Assembly (NCBI RefSeq): GCF_015352985.1
Contig: NZ_JACYXF010000001.1
Span: 682,001 to 746,000 of the forward strand
Reading direction: 5' to 3'
From: Noviherbaspirillum malthae
GTDB lineage: Bacteria; Pseudomonadota; Gammaproteobacteria; Burkholderiales; Burkholderiaceae_D
DNA length: 64,000 nt
Each line of letters begins with the position of its first letter. The first letter of the stretch is position 1. Under the pieces are notes generated by a model. The model worked only from the letters and a program-made list of their open reading frames with translations. It was not told where the DNA came from and did no database searches. Of the stretch, positions 28,462 through 37,773 are shown in pieces. The position numbers were made by a program, and so were the translations under genes.

Positions 28462-29616
28462 ATGAGCGAGCAGCAAGCCACAGGTTTCAAGCCGAAAAAA
28501 TCCGTCGCACTGTCCGGCGTCACCGCGGGCAACACCGCGCTCTGCACCGTTGGCAAGACCGGCAACGACTTGCACTATCGCGGCTATGACATTCTTGATG
28601 TCGCCAATGCCTGCGAGTTCGAAGAGATTGCCTATCTGCTGGTGCACGGCAAGCTGCCCACCACGGCCGAACTGAAGGGCTACAAGGCCAAGCTCAAGTC
28701 GCTGCGCGGCCTGCCGGCGAACGTGAAGGCGGCGCTGGAAACCCTGCCGGCTTCGTCGCATCCGATGGACGTGATGCGCACCGGCGTCTCGGTGCTCGGC
28801 TGCGTGCTGCCCGAGAAGGATGACCACAACACGCCCGGCGCGCGCGACATCGCCGACCGCCTGATGGCATCGCTGGGTTCGATGCTGCTGTACTGGTATC
28901 ACTACAGCCACAACGGCAAGCGCATCGAGACCGAAACCGACGACGATTCCATCGGCGGCCATTTCCTGCACCTGCTGCACGGGCAGAAGCCGTCGGCGTC
29001 GTGGGAGAGGGCGATGCACACTTCGCTGATCCTGTATGCGGAGCACGAGTTCAACGCCTCTACCTTCACCGGCCGTGTCATCGCCGGCACGGGCTCGGAC
29101 ATGTACTCCGCGATCACCGGCGCCATCGGCGCGCTGCGCGGTCCCAAGCATGGCGGCGCCAATGAAGTCGCCTTCGAGATCCAGAAGCGCTACGACAACC
29201 CGGACGAGGCGGAAGCCGACATCCGCCGCCGCGTGGAAAACAAGGAAGTCGTGATCGGCTTCGGCCATCCGGTGTACACCATCTCCGATCCGCGCAACAA
29301 GGTGATCAAGGAAGTCGCACAGAATCTGTCGAAAGAAGCCGGCTCGACCAAGATGTACGACATCGCCGAACGTCTTGAAACCGTGATGTGGGACATCAAG
29401 AAGATGTTCCCCAACCTCGACTGGTTCTCCGCCGTGTCGTATCACATGATGGGCGTGCCGACTGCGATGTTCACGCCGCTGTTCGTGATCTCGCGGACTT
29501 CAGGCTGGGCGGCGCACATCATCGAGCAGCGCATCGACAACAAGATCATCCGCCCGAGCGCCAACTATGTCGGTCCGGAAGACCTGAAGTTCGTACCCAT
29601 CGGCGAACGCAAGTAA
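28462..29616 (+). CDS. prpC: 2-methylcitrate synthase
   Basis: The 384-residue enzyme condenses propionyl-CoA and oxaloacetate. Citrate-synthase family catalytic blocks are present: GPKHGGANE with His, GFGHPVY with His, and [15 protein letters not shown] with Asp. The short length and opening [18 protein letters not shown] fit the PrpC subgroup better than GltA. It lies 72 nt after prpB; TGGAG precedes its start. Confidence 0.95.
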   Translation: MSEQQATGFKPKKSVALSGVTAGNTALCTVGKTGNDLHYRGYDILDVANACEFEEIAYLLVHGKLPTTAELKGYKAKLKSLRGLPANVKAALETLPASSHPMDVMRTGVSVLGCVLPEKDDHNTPGARDIADRLMASLGSMLLYWYHYSHNGKRIETETDDDSIGGHFLHLLHGQKPSASWERAMHTSLILYAEHEFNASTFTGRVIAGTGSDMYSAITGAIGALRGPKHGGANEVAFEIQKRYDNPDEAEADIRRRVENKEVVIGFGHPVYTISDPRNKVIKEVAQNLSKEAGSTKMYDIAERLETVMWDIKKMFPNLDWFSAVSYHMMGVPTAMFTPLFVISRTSGWAAHIIEQRIDNKIIRPSANYVGPEDLKFVPIGERK

Positions 29617-29692
29617 TGCGCTAACCAGCGAACGGGCGCCTGCGATGCATGTTGCAGGCGCCGATCATTGAACCCATTCACTCAGCACAGCC

Positions 29693-32308
29693 ATGAACAC
29701 CGCATACCGCAAACCCTTGCCGGGTACATCACTGGACTACTTCGATGCGCGCGCTGCGGTCGAAGCCATCCAGCCGGGCGCCTGGGAAAAGCTGCCCTAC
29801 ACCTCGCGCGTGCACGCCGAAAACCTGGTGCGCCGCTGCGACCCCACCATACTCGTCGACTGCCTGAAGCAGATCATCGAAGTCAAGCGCGAGCGCGACT
29901 TTCCGTGGTTTCCCGCACGCGTGGTCTGCCACGACATTCTGGGCCAGACCGCGCTGGTGGATCTGGCCGGCCTGCGCGATGCGATCGCCAAGCAGGGCGG
30001 CGACCCTGCCAAGGTCAATCCCGTCGTGCCGGTGCAGTTGATCGTCGACCATTCGCTGGCAGTCGAATGCGGCGGATATGATCCGCAGGCCTTCGAAAAG
30101 AACCGCGCAATCGAGGACCGCCGCAACGAAGACCGTTTCCACTTCATCGAGTGGACCAAGCTCGCCTTCAAGAACGTGGACGTGATCCCGGCGGGCAACG
30201 GCATCATGCACCAGATCAACCTGGAAAAGATGTCGCCCGTGATTCACGCCATTGACGGCGTGGCATTCCCTGACACGCTGGTCGGCACCGACAGCCACAC
30301 GCCGCATGTCGATGCGCTGGGCGTGATCGCCGTCGGCGTCGGCGGCCTGGAAGCCGAGAACGTCATGCTCGGCCGCGCCTCCTGGATGCGCCTGCCGGAA
30401 ATCATCGGCGTCGAGCTTTCCGGCAAGCGCCAGCCCGGCATCACCGCCACCGACATCGTGCTGGCGCTCACCGAGTTCCTGCGCAAGTCCAAGGTGGTGG
30501 GTGCGTATCTCGAGTTCTACGGCGACGGCGCGAAATCGCTGACGCTGGGCGACCGCGCCACCATCTCCAACATGGCGCCGGAATACGGCGCGACGGCGGC
30601 GATGTTCTCCATCGACGAGCAGACCATCGAGTACCTGAAGCTGACCGGCCGTCCCGACGAGAATGTGAAGCTGGTCGAGCTCTATGCGAAGGAAGCCGGC
30701 CTCTGGTCGGATACGCTGGCGAATGCGCAGTACGAGCGCGTGCTGAAGTTCGATTTGTCGTCGGTGGTGCGCAACATGGCCGGCCCGTCGAACCCGCACG
30801 CGCGCGTGGCGACCTCCGATCTCGCCGACAAGGGCATCGCCGGCAAGTGGGAAGACGTTCCGGGCCAGATGCCGGACGGCGCGGTGATCATTGCGGCGAT
30901 TACCAGCTGCACCAACACCAGCAATCCGCGCAACGTGATAGCCGCCGCTCTGCTGGCGCGCAACGCCAACCGTCTCGGCCTGACCCGCAAGCCCTGGGTG
31001 AAGAGCTCGCTGGCGCCGGGATCGAAGGCCGTGGAGCTGTACCTGGAAGACGCCGGCCTGAAGGGCGAGCTGGAAAAGCTCGGTTTCGGCATCGTAGCCT
31101 TTGCCTGCACTACCTGCAACGGCATGTCGGGCGCGCTCGATCCGAAGATCCAGCAGGAGATCATCGACCGCGACCTGTATGCAACCGCAGTGCTCTCCGG
31201 CAACCGCAACTTCGACGGCCGCATCCATCCGTATGCGAAGCAGGCCTTCCTCGCTTCGCCGCCGCTGGTAGTGGCCTATGCGCTGGCCGGCACCATCCGC
31301 TTCGATATCGAACGCGATGCCTTCGGCACCGATGCCGGCGGCAAGCCCATTCTGCTCAAGGACCTGTGGCCGACCGATGAAGAGATCGACGCCATCGTCA
31401 AGTCCAGCGTCAAGCCGCAGCAGTTCCGCAACGTCTACATCCCGATGTTCGAGAAGAAGGCTGCGGTTACCGAAGGCGTGACGCCGCTCTACGACTGGCG
31501 TCCGATGAGCACCTACATCCGCCGTCCGCCGTACTGGGACAAGGAAGGGCAGGGCGCGTTGGCGGCCAGCCCGCGTACGCTCCAGGGCATGCGTCCGCTG
31601 GCGGTGCTCGGCGACAACATCACCACCGACCACCTGTCGCCGTCGAATGCGATCCTGCCGAGCAGCGCGGCCGGCGAGTATCTGGCGAAGATGGGCTTGC
31701 CGGAAGAAGACTTCAATTCCTACGCGACGCACCGCGGCGACCATCTCACCGCGCAGCGCGCCACCTTCGCCAATCCGACGCTGAAGAACGAGATGGTGCG
31801 CAATGCCGACGGCACGGTGAAGGCCGGTTCATTGGCCCGCATCGAGCCGGAAGGCCAGGTCACGCGCATGTGGGAAGCGATCGAAACCTACATGGAACGC
31901 AAGCAGCCGCTGATCGTGATCGCCGGCGCCGACTACGGCCAGGGCTCTTCGCGCGACTGGGCTGCGAAGGGCGTGCGCCTGGCTGGTGTGGAAGCGATCG
32001 TAGCCGAAGGCTTCGAGCGCATCCACCGCACCAACCTGATCGGCATGGGCGTGCTGCCGCTGGAATTCAAGCCGGGCGAAAACCGCCTGAGCCTGGGCAT
32101 CGACGGCACCGAGACCTTCGACGTGATCGGCGAGCGCAAGCCGCGTGCAGATCTGACGCTGGTCATTCACCGCAAGAATGGCGAGCGGGTGGAGGTCGCG
32201 GTGACCTGCAGGCTGGATACGGCCGAGGAAGTGTCGATCTACGAGGCCGGCGGCGTGCTGCAGCGGTTTGCGCAGGACTTTTTGGAGTCGGAGGCGAAGG
32301 CTGCTTGA
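29693..32308 (+). CDS. acnD: Fe-S 2-methylcitrate dehydratase AcnD
   Basis: The 871-residue aconitase-family enzyme dehydrates 2-methylcitrate to a 2-methylaconitate isomer. 4Fe-4S ligands are in AITSCTNTSNP and FACTTCNGMSG, and substrate-binding GTDSHTPHVDALG and GQGSSRDWAAKG are intact. AcnD needs PrpF, which follows, and together they replace PrpD, which is absent. The opening YRKPLPGTSLDYFDARAAV matches the AcnD subgroup, not housekeeping aconitase. A palindromic repeat lies between acnD and prpF. Confidence 0.95.
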   Translation: MNTAYRKPLPGTSLDYFDARAAVEAIQPGAWEKLPYTSRVHAENLVRRCDPTILVDCLKQIIEVKRERDFPWFPARVVCHDILGQTALVDLAGLRDAIAKQGGDPAKVNPVVPVQLIVDHSLAVECGGYDPQAFEKNRAIEDRRNEDRFHFIEWTKLAFKNVDVIPAGNGIMHQINLEKMSPVIHAIDGVAFPDTLVGTDSHTPHVDALGVIAVGVGGLEAENVMLGRASWMRLPEIIGVELSGKRQPGITATDIVLALTEFLRKSKVVGAYLEFYGDGAKSLTLGDRATISNMAPEYGATAAMFSIDEQTIEYLKLTGRPDENVKLVELYAKEAGLWSDTLANAQYERVLKFDLSSVVRNMAGPSNPHARVATSDLADKGIAGKWEDVPGQMPDGAVIIAAITSCTNTSNPRNVIAAALLARNANRLGLTRKPWVKSSLAPGSKAVELYLEDAGLKGELEKLGFGIVAFACTTCNGMSGALDPKIQQEIIDRDLYATAVLSGNRNFDGRIHPYAKQAFLASPPLVVAYALAGTIRFDIERDAFGTDAGGKPILLKDLWPTDEEIDAIVKSSVKPQQFRNVYIPMFEKKAAVTEGVTPLYDWRPMSTYIRRPPYWDKEGQGALAASPRTLQGMRPLAVLGDNITTDHLSPSNAILPSSAAGEYLAKMGLPEEDFNSYATHRGDHLTAQRATFANPTLKNEMVRNADGTVKAGSLARIEPEGQVTRMWEAIETYMERKQPLIVIAGADYGQGSSRDWAAKGVRLAGVEAIVAEGFERIHRTNLIGMGVLPLEFKPGENRLSLGIDGTETFDVIGERKPRADLTLVIHRKNGERVEVAVTCRLDTAEEVSIYEAGGVLQRFAQDFLESEAKAA

Positions 32309-32375
32309 TCTGTTAGGTGTTTCCATCCTCATCAAGAGGATGATGCTTATCCATGATTCGCCAAGACCTTGAAGT

Positions 32376-32471
32376 TCCCTCCCTTTCAAGGGGAGGGCTA
32401 GGGTAGGGATGGGGTTTAATTACCCAGATTAAACCCATCCCCATCCCAACCTTCCCCTTGAAGGGGAAGGA
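32376..32471. repeat. Palindromic intergenic element (family B), acnD-prpF gap
   Basis: Two inverted copies of a ~40-bp unit face each other. The left copy has CCCTCCCTTTCAAGGGGAGG, then AGGGATGGGGTTT. The right copy has AAACCCATCCCCATCCC, then CTTCCCCTTGAAGGGGAAGG. The central spacer is about 13 bases. The same unit occurs near 42105 and 63218. Confidence 0.82.
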
Positions 32472-32552
32472 GCGACAGCGGCCTTGCAGACTTCCGAGTC
32501 AGATCAGGCCGCGCAGGACGAATAAAAGCCAGCTTCATCAAGGACAACATTC

Positions 32553-33743
32553 ATGCCCCACGTACCCCAAATCAAAATCCCCGCCACCTACATGCGCGGC
32601 GGCACCAGCAAAGGCGTGTTCTTCCGCCTGCAAGACCTGCCCGAAGCGGCGCAGGTCCCCGGCGCGGCGCGCGACGCGCTGCTGATGCGCGTCATCGGCA
32701 GCCCGGACCCCTATGGCAAGCAGATCGACGGCATGGGCGCCGCGACATCCAGCACCAGCAAGACCGTGATCGTCGCCAAGAGCACCAGGTCCGACCACGA
32801 TGTCGATTACCTGTTCGGGCAGGTTTCCATCGACAAGGCCTTCGTCGACTGGAGCGGCAACTGCGGCAACCTGTCCTCAGCGGTCGGACCGTTTGCCATC
32901 AGCAACGGCTTGATCGATCCCGAACGGATTCCGCAGAACGGCATCGCCACCGTACGCATCTGGCAGGCCAATATCGGCAAGACCATCATTTCGCATGTGC
33001 CGATCACCAACGGCGAAGTACAGGAAACCGGCGACTTCGAACTCGACGGCGTCACCTTCCCGGCGGCGGAAGTGCAGCTTGAATTCATGGACCCGGCCGC
33101 GGAAGAGGAGGGTGCCGGCGGCTCGATGTTCCCGACCGGCAATCTGGTCGACGATCTCGAGGTTCCCGGCATCGGCACGCTGAAGGCAACGATGATCAAT
33201 GCCGGCATCCCGACCATCTTCGTCAATGCGGAAGCCATCGGCTACACCGGCACCGAACTGCAGGACGCCATCAACGGCGACACGAAGGCGCTGGCGATGT
33301 TCGAAACCATCCGTGCCTACGGCGCGCTGCGCATGGGCCTGATCAAGAACGTCGACGAAGCGGCCAGACGCCAGCACACGCCGAAGGTGGCATTCGTCGC
33401 CAAGCCGGCTGAGTATGTCTCCTCCAGCGGCAAGCAGGTCAAGACGGAAGACGTCGATCTTCTGGTGCGCGCGCTTTCCATGGGCAAGCTGCACCACGCG
33501 ATGATGGGCACCGCGGCGGTGGCCATCGGCACTGCCGCGGCGATTCCCGGCACGCTGGTCAACCTCGCGGCCGGCGGCGGTGAGCGCAATGCGGTGCGCT
33601 TCGGCCACCCTTCAGGCACGCTGCGTGTCGGTGCGGAGGCGGCGCGGGTCGGTGAGGAATGGAGCGTGACCAAGGCCATCATGAGCCGCAGCGCCCGGGT
33701 GCTGATGGAGGGGTGGGTGCGCGTGCCGGGCGATGCGTTCTGA
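32553..33743 (+). CDS. prpF: AcnD-accessory protein / 2-methylaconitate isomerase PrpF
   Basis: The 396-residue protein belongs to the PrpF family with a diaminopimelate epimerase-like fold. It isomerises trans- and cis-2-methylaconitate so that the AcnD product can re-enter the cycle. Recognisable segments are ATYMRGGTSKGVFF, DWSGNCGNLSSAVGPFAI, TIFVNAEAIGYTG and FGHPSGTLRVG. It is preceded by a 244-nt gap with a palindromic repeat, so it may be partly uncoupled from acnD. Confidence 0.95.
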   Translation: MPHVPQIKIPATYMRGGTSKGVFFRLQDLPEAAQVPGAARDALLMRVIGSPDPYGKQIDGMGAATSSTSKTVIVAKSTRSDHDVDYLFGQVSIDKAFVDWSGNCGNLSSAVGPFAISNGLIDPERIPQNGIATVRIWQANIGKTIISHVPITNGEVQETGDFELDGVTFPAAEVQLEFMDPAAEEEGAGGSMFPTGNLVDDLEVPGIGTLKATMINAGIPTIFVNAEAIGYTGTELQDAINGDTKALAMFETIRAYGALRMGLIKNVDEAARRQHTPKVAFVAKPAEYVSSSGKQVKTEDVDLLVRALSMGKLHHAMMGTAAVAIGTAAAIPGTLVNLAAGGGERNAVRFGHPSGTLRVGAEAARVGEEWSVTKAIMSRSARVLMEGWVRVPGDAF

Positions 33744-33986
33744 AACGGACCCGGGATAGGTCAAGACGCTGACTGTCGAATTATTTTTGAGGATGAACGA
33801 GCGAACCAAGCAGACGATGCTGCCACGTATGTAATACCAGCCCCAAGTAGTATTCCAACACTTGGGGCCGGTACAAGAAGTGATCAGTTTTCAGCTGGAT
33901 TAAATCACCAGGCATTCGGATATGAACTGTATTCCCAAGGAACAGCGTGGGCTACGGTTCGTATCCGGAAGGGCAAGGCGGGATGA
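33744..33986 (+). pseudogene. Open frame without start after prpF, possible gene remnant
   Basis: The frame following the prpF stop stays open for 80 codons to a TGA at 33984-33986 but has no ATG. It reads, for example, DDAATYVIPAPSS and FGYELYSQGTAWATVRIRK, which looks protein-like, but no family is recognised. GC content is lower than in prpF. It may be the 3' end of a lost gene that arrived with the next gene, or a chance open frame. An inverted repeat CCCCAAGT/ACTTGGGG (33841-33867) lies inside it. Confidence 0.25.
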
Positions 33987-34022
33987 TTTTCCACATAACT
34001 AAACTACATACAGGAGAAAACC

Positions 34023-34724
34023 TTGGCAACAGTCACTGCAAATGCTGCGGGCGCTCATCGCAAGTTTGACCCGACCCAATACAATGAGTCCGAGATGTCG
34101 AAGCAGAATGGCAAGTACTCTGCATCGGATTATCAAGCGGCACTCGAAGCCAGAAAATTCATGAAGGACAATGAAAAGAACCTTCCTGATGGCAAGCTGA
34201 ATTACCAGAATATTTGGGAAGGTGCCTCATCCGGAAATGTTGGCGGGAACGGCAAGGTTCTCAACCTGACCGAGAAGCAGAAAGCCGCCTTTGAAAAGCT
34301 GGCGGCAGATGACTTTGCTCTCTTTCACCGACTCAGTGAAAACAATCAGTTATCAATCCCTAGCATCGAAAAAGGCATTAAAGATCCAAAAGCACTCCAT
34401 GGTTCCCGTAAGCCGGAAAATGATGACTACACCGATCCTACCAAGGGTTTGAACGGCCCGGATTCAAAGAAGGCCTTGTCAAGTTACTTCAATCAGCAGT
34501 TTGGCGACGATTGGAAACAAGTCTCTACCAGAAACATTTCACAAATCGCCAATAACGGCCGGTACTACGACGACGAGAAAAAGAACTGGGTCACTGTCGA
34601 TGATCCCAAAGTGGTCGATGCAGCAGTCTGGCTGGTCAACAACAGCGGCGAAGTTGACAAAGGCGGCGCGAACAGCCTCGGGTGGATTTCCAGGAGCGAA
34701 TTCGACAACTGGAATGACGTGTAA
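34023..34724 (+). CDS. Hypothetical low-GC orphan protein inside the prp cluster
   Basis: The 233-residue product starts with TTG 34023, preceded by GGAG at 7 nt spacing. It is hydrophilic, rich in Asn, Asp, Lys and Ser, and has no signal peptide, membrane helix or Cys. Two segments look alike: YQAALEARKFMKDNEKNLPDG (residues ~37-57, one residue trimmed in comparison) and VVDAAVWLVNNSGEVDKGG (~195-213), each a helix followed by an Asp/Gly-rich turn. This loosely recalls secreted plant-associated effectors with repeated helix-turn units, but I could not assign a family. GC is about 43-48% in sampled 60-base lines, well below the flanking prp genes, suggesting horizontal acquisition between prpF and prpE. 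Confidence 0.65.
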   Translation: MATVTANAAGAHRKFDPTQYNESEMSKQNGKYSASDYQAALEARKFMKDNEKNLPDGKLNYQNIWEGASSGNVGGNGKVLNLTEKQKAAFEKLAADDFALFHRLSENNQLSIPSIEKGIKDPKALHGSRKPENDDYTDPTKGLNGPDSKKALSSYFNQQFGDDWKQVSTRNISQIANNGRYYDDEKKNWVTVDDPKVVDAAVWLVNNSGEVDKGGANSLGWISRSEFDNWNDV

Positions 34725-34922
34725 GGCAGCAAAGCGATCGGTATAAAGTACGCGTATGGCTGGACTTTCATTTCTGCAAATCGCGGACTTGAGAGTAATG
34801 GCCTGAACTCTTCCAGGCCATGGAACGCGCAGGCGGCGCGGAACTCCGGCACCCTGCCGCCGTAAGTCCGCAGTAAGCCAAGTCATCCAAACTCGTTCCA
34901 ATAAAACGATGATGGAGACGCC

Positions 34923-36809
34923 ATGAACTTTGCAGATTTCTATCAGCAGTCCGTCGATCACCCGGAGCAATTCTGGGCCAATGAAGCGAAGCGGATCGAC
35001 TGGCAGCAGGCCTACACCCAGGTACTTGATTACTCCCGCCCGCCGTTCACCAGATGGTTCGTCGGCGGCACGACCAACCTGTGCCACAACGCGGTCGATC
35101 GCTGGGTCGACACCCAGGGCGACAAGCCGGCCCTCATTGCAATTTCGACCGAGACCGACAGCGAAAAAGTCTACAGCTTCCGCGAACTCCAAGGCGAAGT
35201 CATGCGCGCGGCGGCAATGATGCAGTCGCTCGGCGTGGGCAAGGGCGACCGGGTGCTCATCTACATGCCGATGATTGCCGAAGCGGCGTTTGCGATGCTG
35301 GCCTGCGCGCGCATCGGCGCCATCCACTCGGTCGTCTTCGGCGGGTTCGCTGCCAACAGCCTGGCAACCCGCATCGACGATGCAAAGCCGGCGCTCATCG
35401 TGTCGGCTGACGCCGGTTCGCGCGGCGGCAAGGTGGTGGAGTACAAGCCGCTGCTCGATGACGCGATCCGCCTCGCCCAGCACAAGCCGGCGCATGTGCT
35501 GCTCGTCAACCGCGGCCTGGCGGCCATGCAGATTACCGAAGGCCGCGATGTCGATTATGCGGCGCTGCGCGAGCAGCACATAGAGGCGCAGGTGCCGGTG
35601 ACCTGGCTGGAATCGAACGAGACGTCCTACATCCTGTACACCTCCGGCACCACGGGCAAGCCCAAGGGCGTGCAGCGCGACGTGGGCGGCTATGCGGTCG
35701 CACTCGCAGCGTCGATGAAGCACATCTTCTGCGGCAACCCCGGCGAAACCTATTTTTCCACCTCGGACATCGGCTGGGTGGTCGGCCACTCGTATATCGT
35801 CTACGGCCCGCTGATCGCCGGCATGGCGACGGTGATGTACGAAGGCTTGCCGATCCGGCCCGACGCCGGCATCTGGTGGAGCATCGTCGAGAAATACAAG
35901 GTCACGCGCATGTTCTCGGCGCCCACCGCGGTGCGGGTGCTCAAGAAGCAGCCGACCGAATTCATGCGCAAGCATGATCTGTCTTCCCTGAAGGCGCTGT
36001 ACCTTGCCGGCGAACCGCTGGATGAGCCGACCTCGTCCTGGATTGCCGCCGAACTCGGCGTGCCCGTGATCGACAATTACTGGCAGACCGAAACCGGCTG
36101 GCCGATCCTGTCGATCGCCAAGGGCATCGAGGACAAGCCGACCCGGCTCGGCAGCCCAGGCGTGCCGATGGCCGGCTACAAGGTCAAGCTGCTCAACGAA
36201 TCCACCGGCGCCGAATGCGGGCCCAATGAAAAAGGCGTCGTGGTCATCGAAGGTCCGCTGCCGCCGGGCTGCATGCAGACGGTCTACCGGGATGACGAGC
36301 GCTTCGTGAAGACGTACTGGTCCAATTTCCGGGAGCAGGTGTATTCCACCTTCGACTGGGGCATCCGCGATGCCGACGGCTACTATTTCATCCTTGGCCG
36401 CACCGACGATGTGATCAACGTTGCCGGCCACCGCCTCGGCACGCGCGAGATCGAAGAAAGCATTTCCAGCCATCCGAACGTGTCCGAAGTCGCGGTGGTC
36501 GGCGTCGAGGACAAGGTCAAGGGACAGGTGGCAGTCGCGTTTGCGATTCTGAAGAATGCCGACGCCGCGGCGACGCCGGAAGGCCGCAAGGCGCTGGAGG
36601 CGGAGGTGATGGGTGTGGTCGACAAGCAGCTAGGCGCGGTCGGCCGGCCGGCGCGGGTGCATTTCGTCTCGCTGCTGCCCAAGACCCGCTCGGGCAAGCT
36701 GCTGCGCCGCTCGATACAGGCGATCTGCGAAGGGCGCGATCCGGGCGACCTGACCACGATTGAAGACCCGGCCAGCCTGCAGCAGATCCGCGCCGCTTTG
36801 GCGGACTAG
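34923..36809 (+). CDS. prpE: Propionyl-CoA synthetase
   Basis: The 628-residue adenylate-forming enzyme activates propionate to propionyl-CoA. The P-loop-like ILYTSGTTGKPKGV, motif DNYWQTETGWPIL and the catalytic-Lys segment KTRSGKLLRRSIQ are intact, and FADFYQQSVDHPEQFW at the N-terminus is typical of PrpE and not Acs. It ends the prp gene set but is separated from prpF by 1.2 kb with a foreign-looking gene; whether it shares the prpB promoter is unclear. Confidence 0.94.
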   Translation: MNFADFYQQSVDHPEQFWANEAKRIDWQQAYTQVLDYSRPPFTRWFVGGTTNLCHNAVDRWVDTQGDKPALIAISTETDSEKVYSFRELQGEVMRAAAMMQSLGVGKGDRVLIYMPMIAEAAFAMLACARIGAIHSVVFGGFAANSLATRIDDAKPALIVSADAGSRGGKVVEYKPLLDDAIRLAQHKPAHVLLVNRGLAAMQITEGRDVDYAALREQHIEAQVPVTWLESNETSYILYTSGTTGKPKGVQRDVGGYAVALAASMKHIFCGNPGETYFSTSDIGWVVGHSYIVYGPLIAGMATVMYEGLPIRPDAGIWWSIVEKYKVTRMFSAPTAVRVLKKQPTEFMRKHDLSSLKALYLAGEPLDEPTSSWIAAELGVPVIDNYWQTETGWPILSIAKGIEDKPTRLGSPGVPMAGYKVKLLNESTGAECGPNEKGVVVIEGPLPPGCMQTVYRDDERFVKTYWSNFREQVYSTFDWGIRDADGYYFILGRTDDVINVAGHRLGTREIEESISSHPNVSEVAVVGVEDKVKGQVAVAFAILKNADAAATPEGRKALEAEVMGVVDKQLGAVGRPARVHFVSLLPKTRSGKLLRRSIQAICEGRDPGDLTTIEDPASLQQIRAALAD

Positions 36810-36818
36810 CATTTTCAA

Positions 36819-36891
36819 GGTCGTGCAGGCCTCCGTGCCTGCACTTTCTCCGGCCGCGAGACTTTGTGCAGGCGCACAGGCCTGCACGACC
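36819..36891. repeat. Nested inverted repeat between prpE and xthA
   Basis: GGTCGTGCAGGCCT (36819-36832) is exactly inverted at 36878-36891. Inside, GTGCCTGCAC (36835-36844) nearly complements GTGCAGGCGCAC (36866-36877). The ~73-bp element could form a long hairpin between the convergent genes prpE and xthA and may stop transcription or be an extragenic palindrome. Confidence 0.7.
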
Positions 36892-36901
36892 CCGGCATGG
36901 C

Positions 36902-37666
36902 CTATTCGATGGTCGCTACCACCGGCGTATGGTCGGAAGGCTGTTCCCACTTGCGCGGCACCTTGTCGACGATGCAGGCGGTGCAGCGTGCCGCCAGCGG
37001 CGGCGACAGCAGGATGTGGTCGATGCGCAGGCCCATGTTGCGGCGGAAAGCCATCATCCGGTAATCCCACCAGCTGAATATCTTTTCCGGCTGCTCGAAC
37101 AGCCGGAACGAATCCTTGAATCCGAGCTCGAGCAGGCGCTGGAAGGCGGCGCGCTCCAGGTCGGATACCAGCACCTGCCCCTGCCATGCGACCGGATCAT
37201 GCACGTCGCGGTCGTCGGGGGCGATGTTGTAGTCGCCGAGCAGCGCGAGGTTCTCGTGCGCCTTCAATTCATCGGCCAGCCAGTCATGCAGCGCATCGAG
37301 CCAGCGCAGCTTGTACTGGTACTTGTCCGAGTCGACGGCCTGTCCGTTCGGGATGTAGGCGCACACCACGCGCACGCCTTCGATGGTGGCGGCGATGATG
37401 CGCTGCTGCTCATCCTCGAAGCGGGGATTGTTCTTCACCACGTCGCTCATCGGATGCTTCGACAGGATGGCGACGCCGTTGTAGGTCTTCTGGCCCGTAA
37501 AGGCCACCTGGTAGCCGGCCGCTTCGATCTCGGCCACGGGGAACTTGTCGTCGGTCAGCTTGGTTTCCTGCAGACAGAGCACATCGACCGGATTCTCGGC
37601 CAGCCATTGCAGGACCTGCGGCAGGCGGACCTTCAGGGAGTTGACGTTCCAGGTGACTAGTTTCAT
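36902..37666 (-). CDS. xthA: Exodeoxyribonuclease III / AP endonuclease
   Basis: The 254-residue enzyme cuts DNA at abasic sites and has 3'-5' exonuclease activity. Catalytic blocks are [14 protein letters not shown] (Asn), [10 protein letters not shown] (Glu), [14 protein letters not shown] (Asp/Asn) and the terminal [11 protein letters not shown] (Asp-His). The ATG at 37666 matches the family start exactly; the open frame extends 66 codons upstream but that part is not conserved. It lies 107 nt after pepA on the same strand. Confidence 0.94.
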   Translation of the reverse strand: MKLVTWNVNSLKVRLPQVLQWLAENPVDVLCLQETKLTDDKFPVAEIEAAGYQVAFTGQKTYNGVAILSKHPMSDVVKNNPRFEDEQQRIIAATIEGVRVVCAYIPNGQAVDSDKYQYKLRWLDALHDWLADELKAHENLALLGDYNIAPDDRDVHDPVAWQGQVLVSDLERAAFQRLLELGFKDSFRLFEQPEKIFSWWDYRMMAFRRNMGLRIDHILLSPPLAARCTACIVDKVPRKWEQPSDHTPVVATIE

Positions 37667-37773
37667 GGAGTGCGGAGAAGAAGCGTGGAAAAGAGATGCC
37701 CGCGGCTTGGAGGCGGCGGGCATCGGGATGGTGTTGCCGGACGCGACCGGGGCAGCATGCCGCCCCGGACGGA

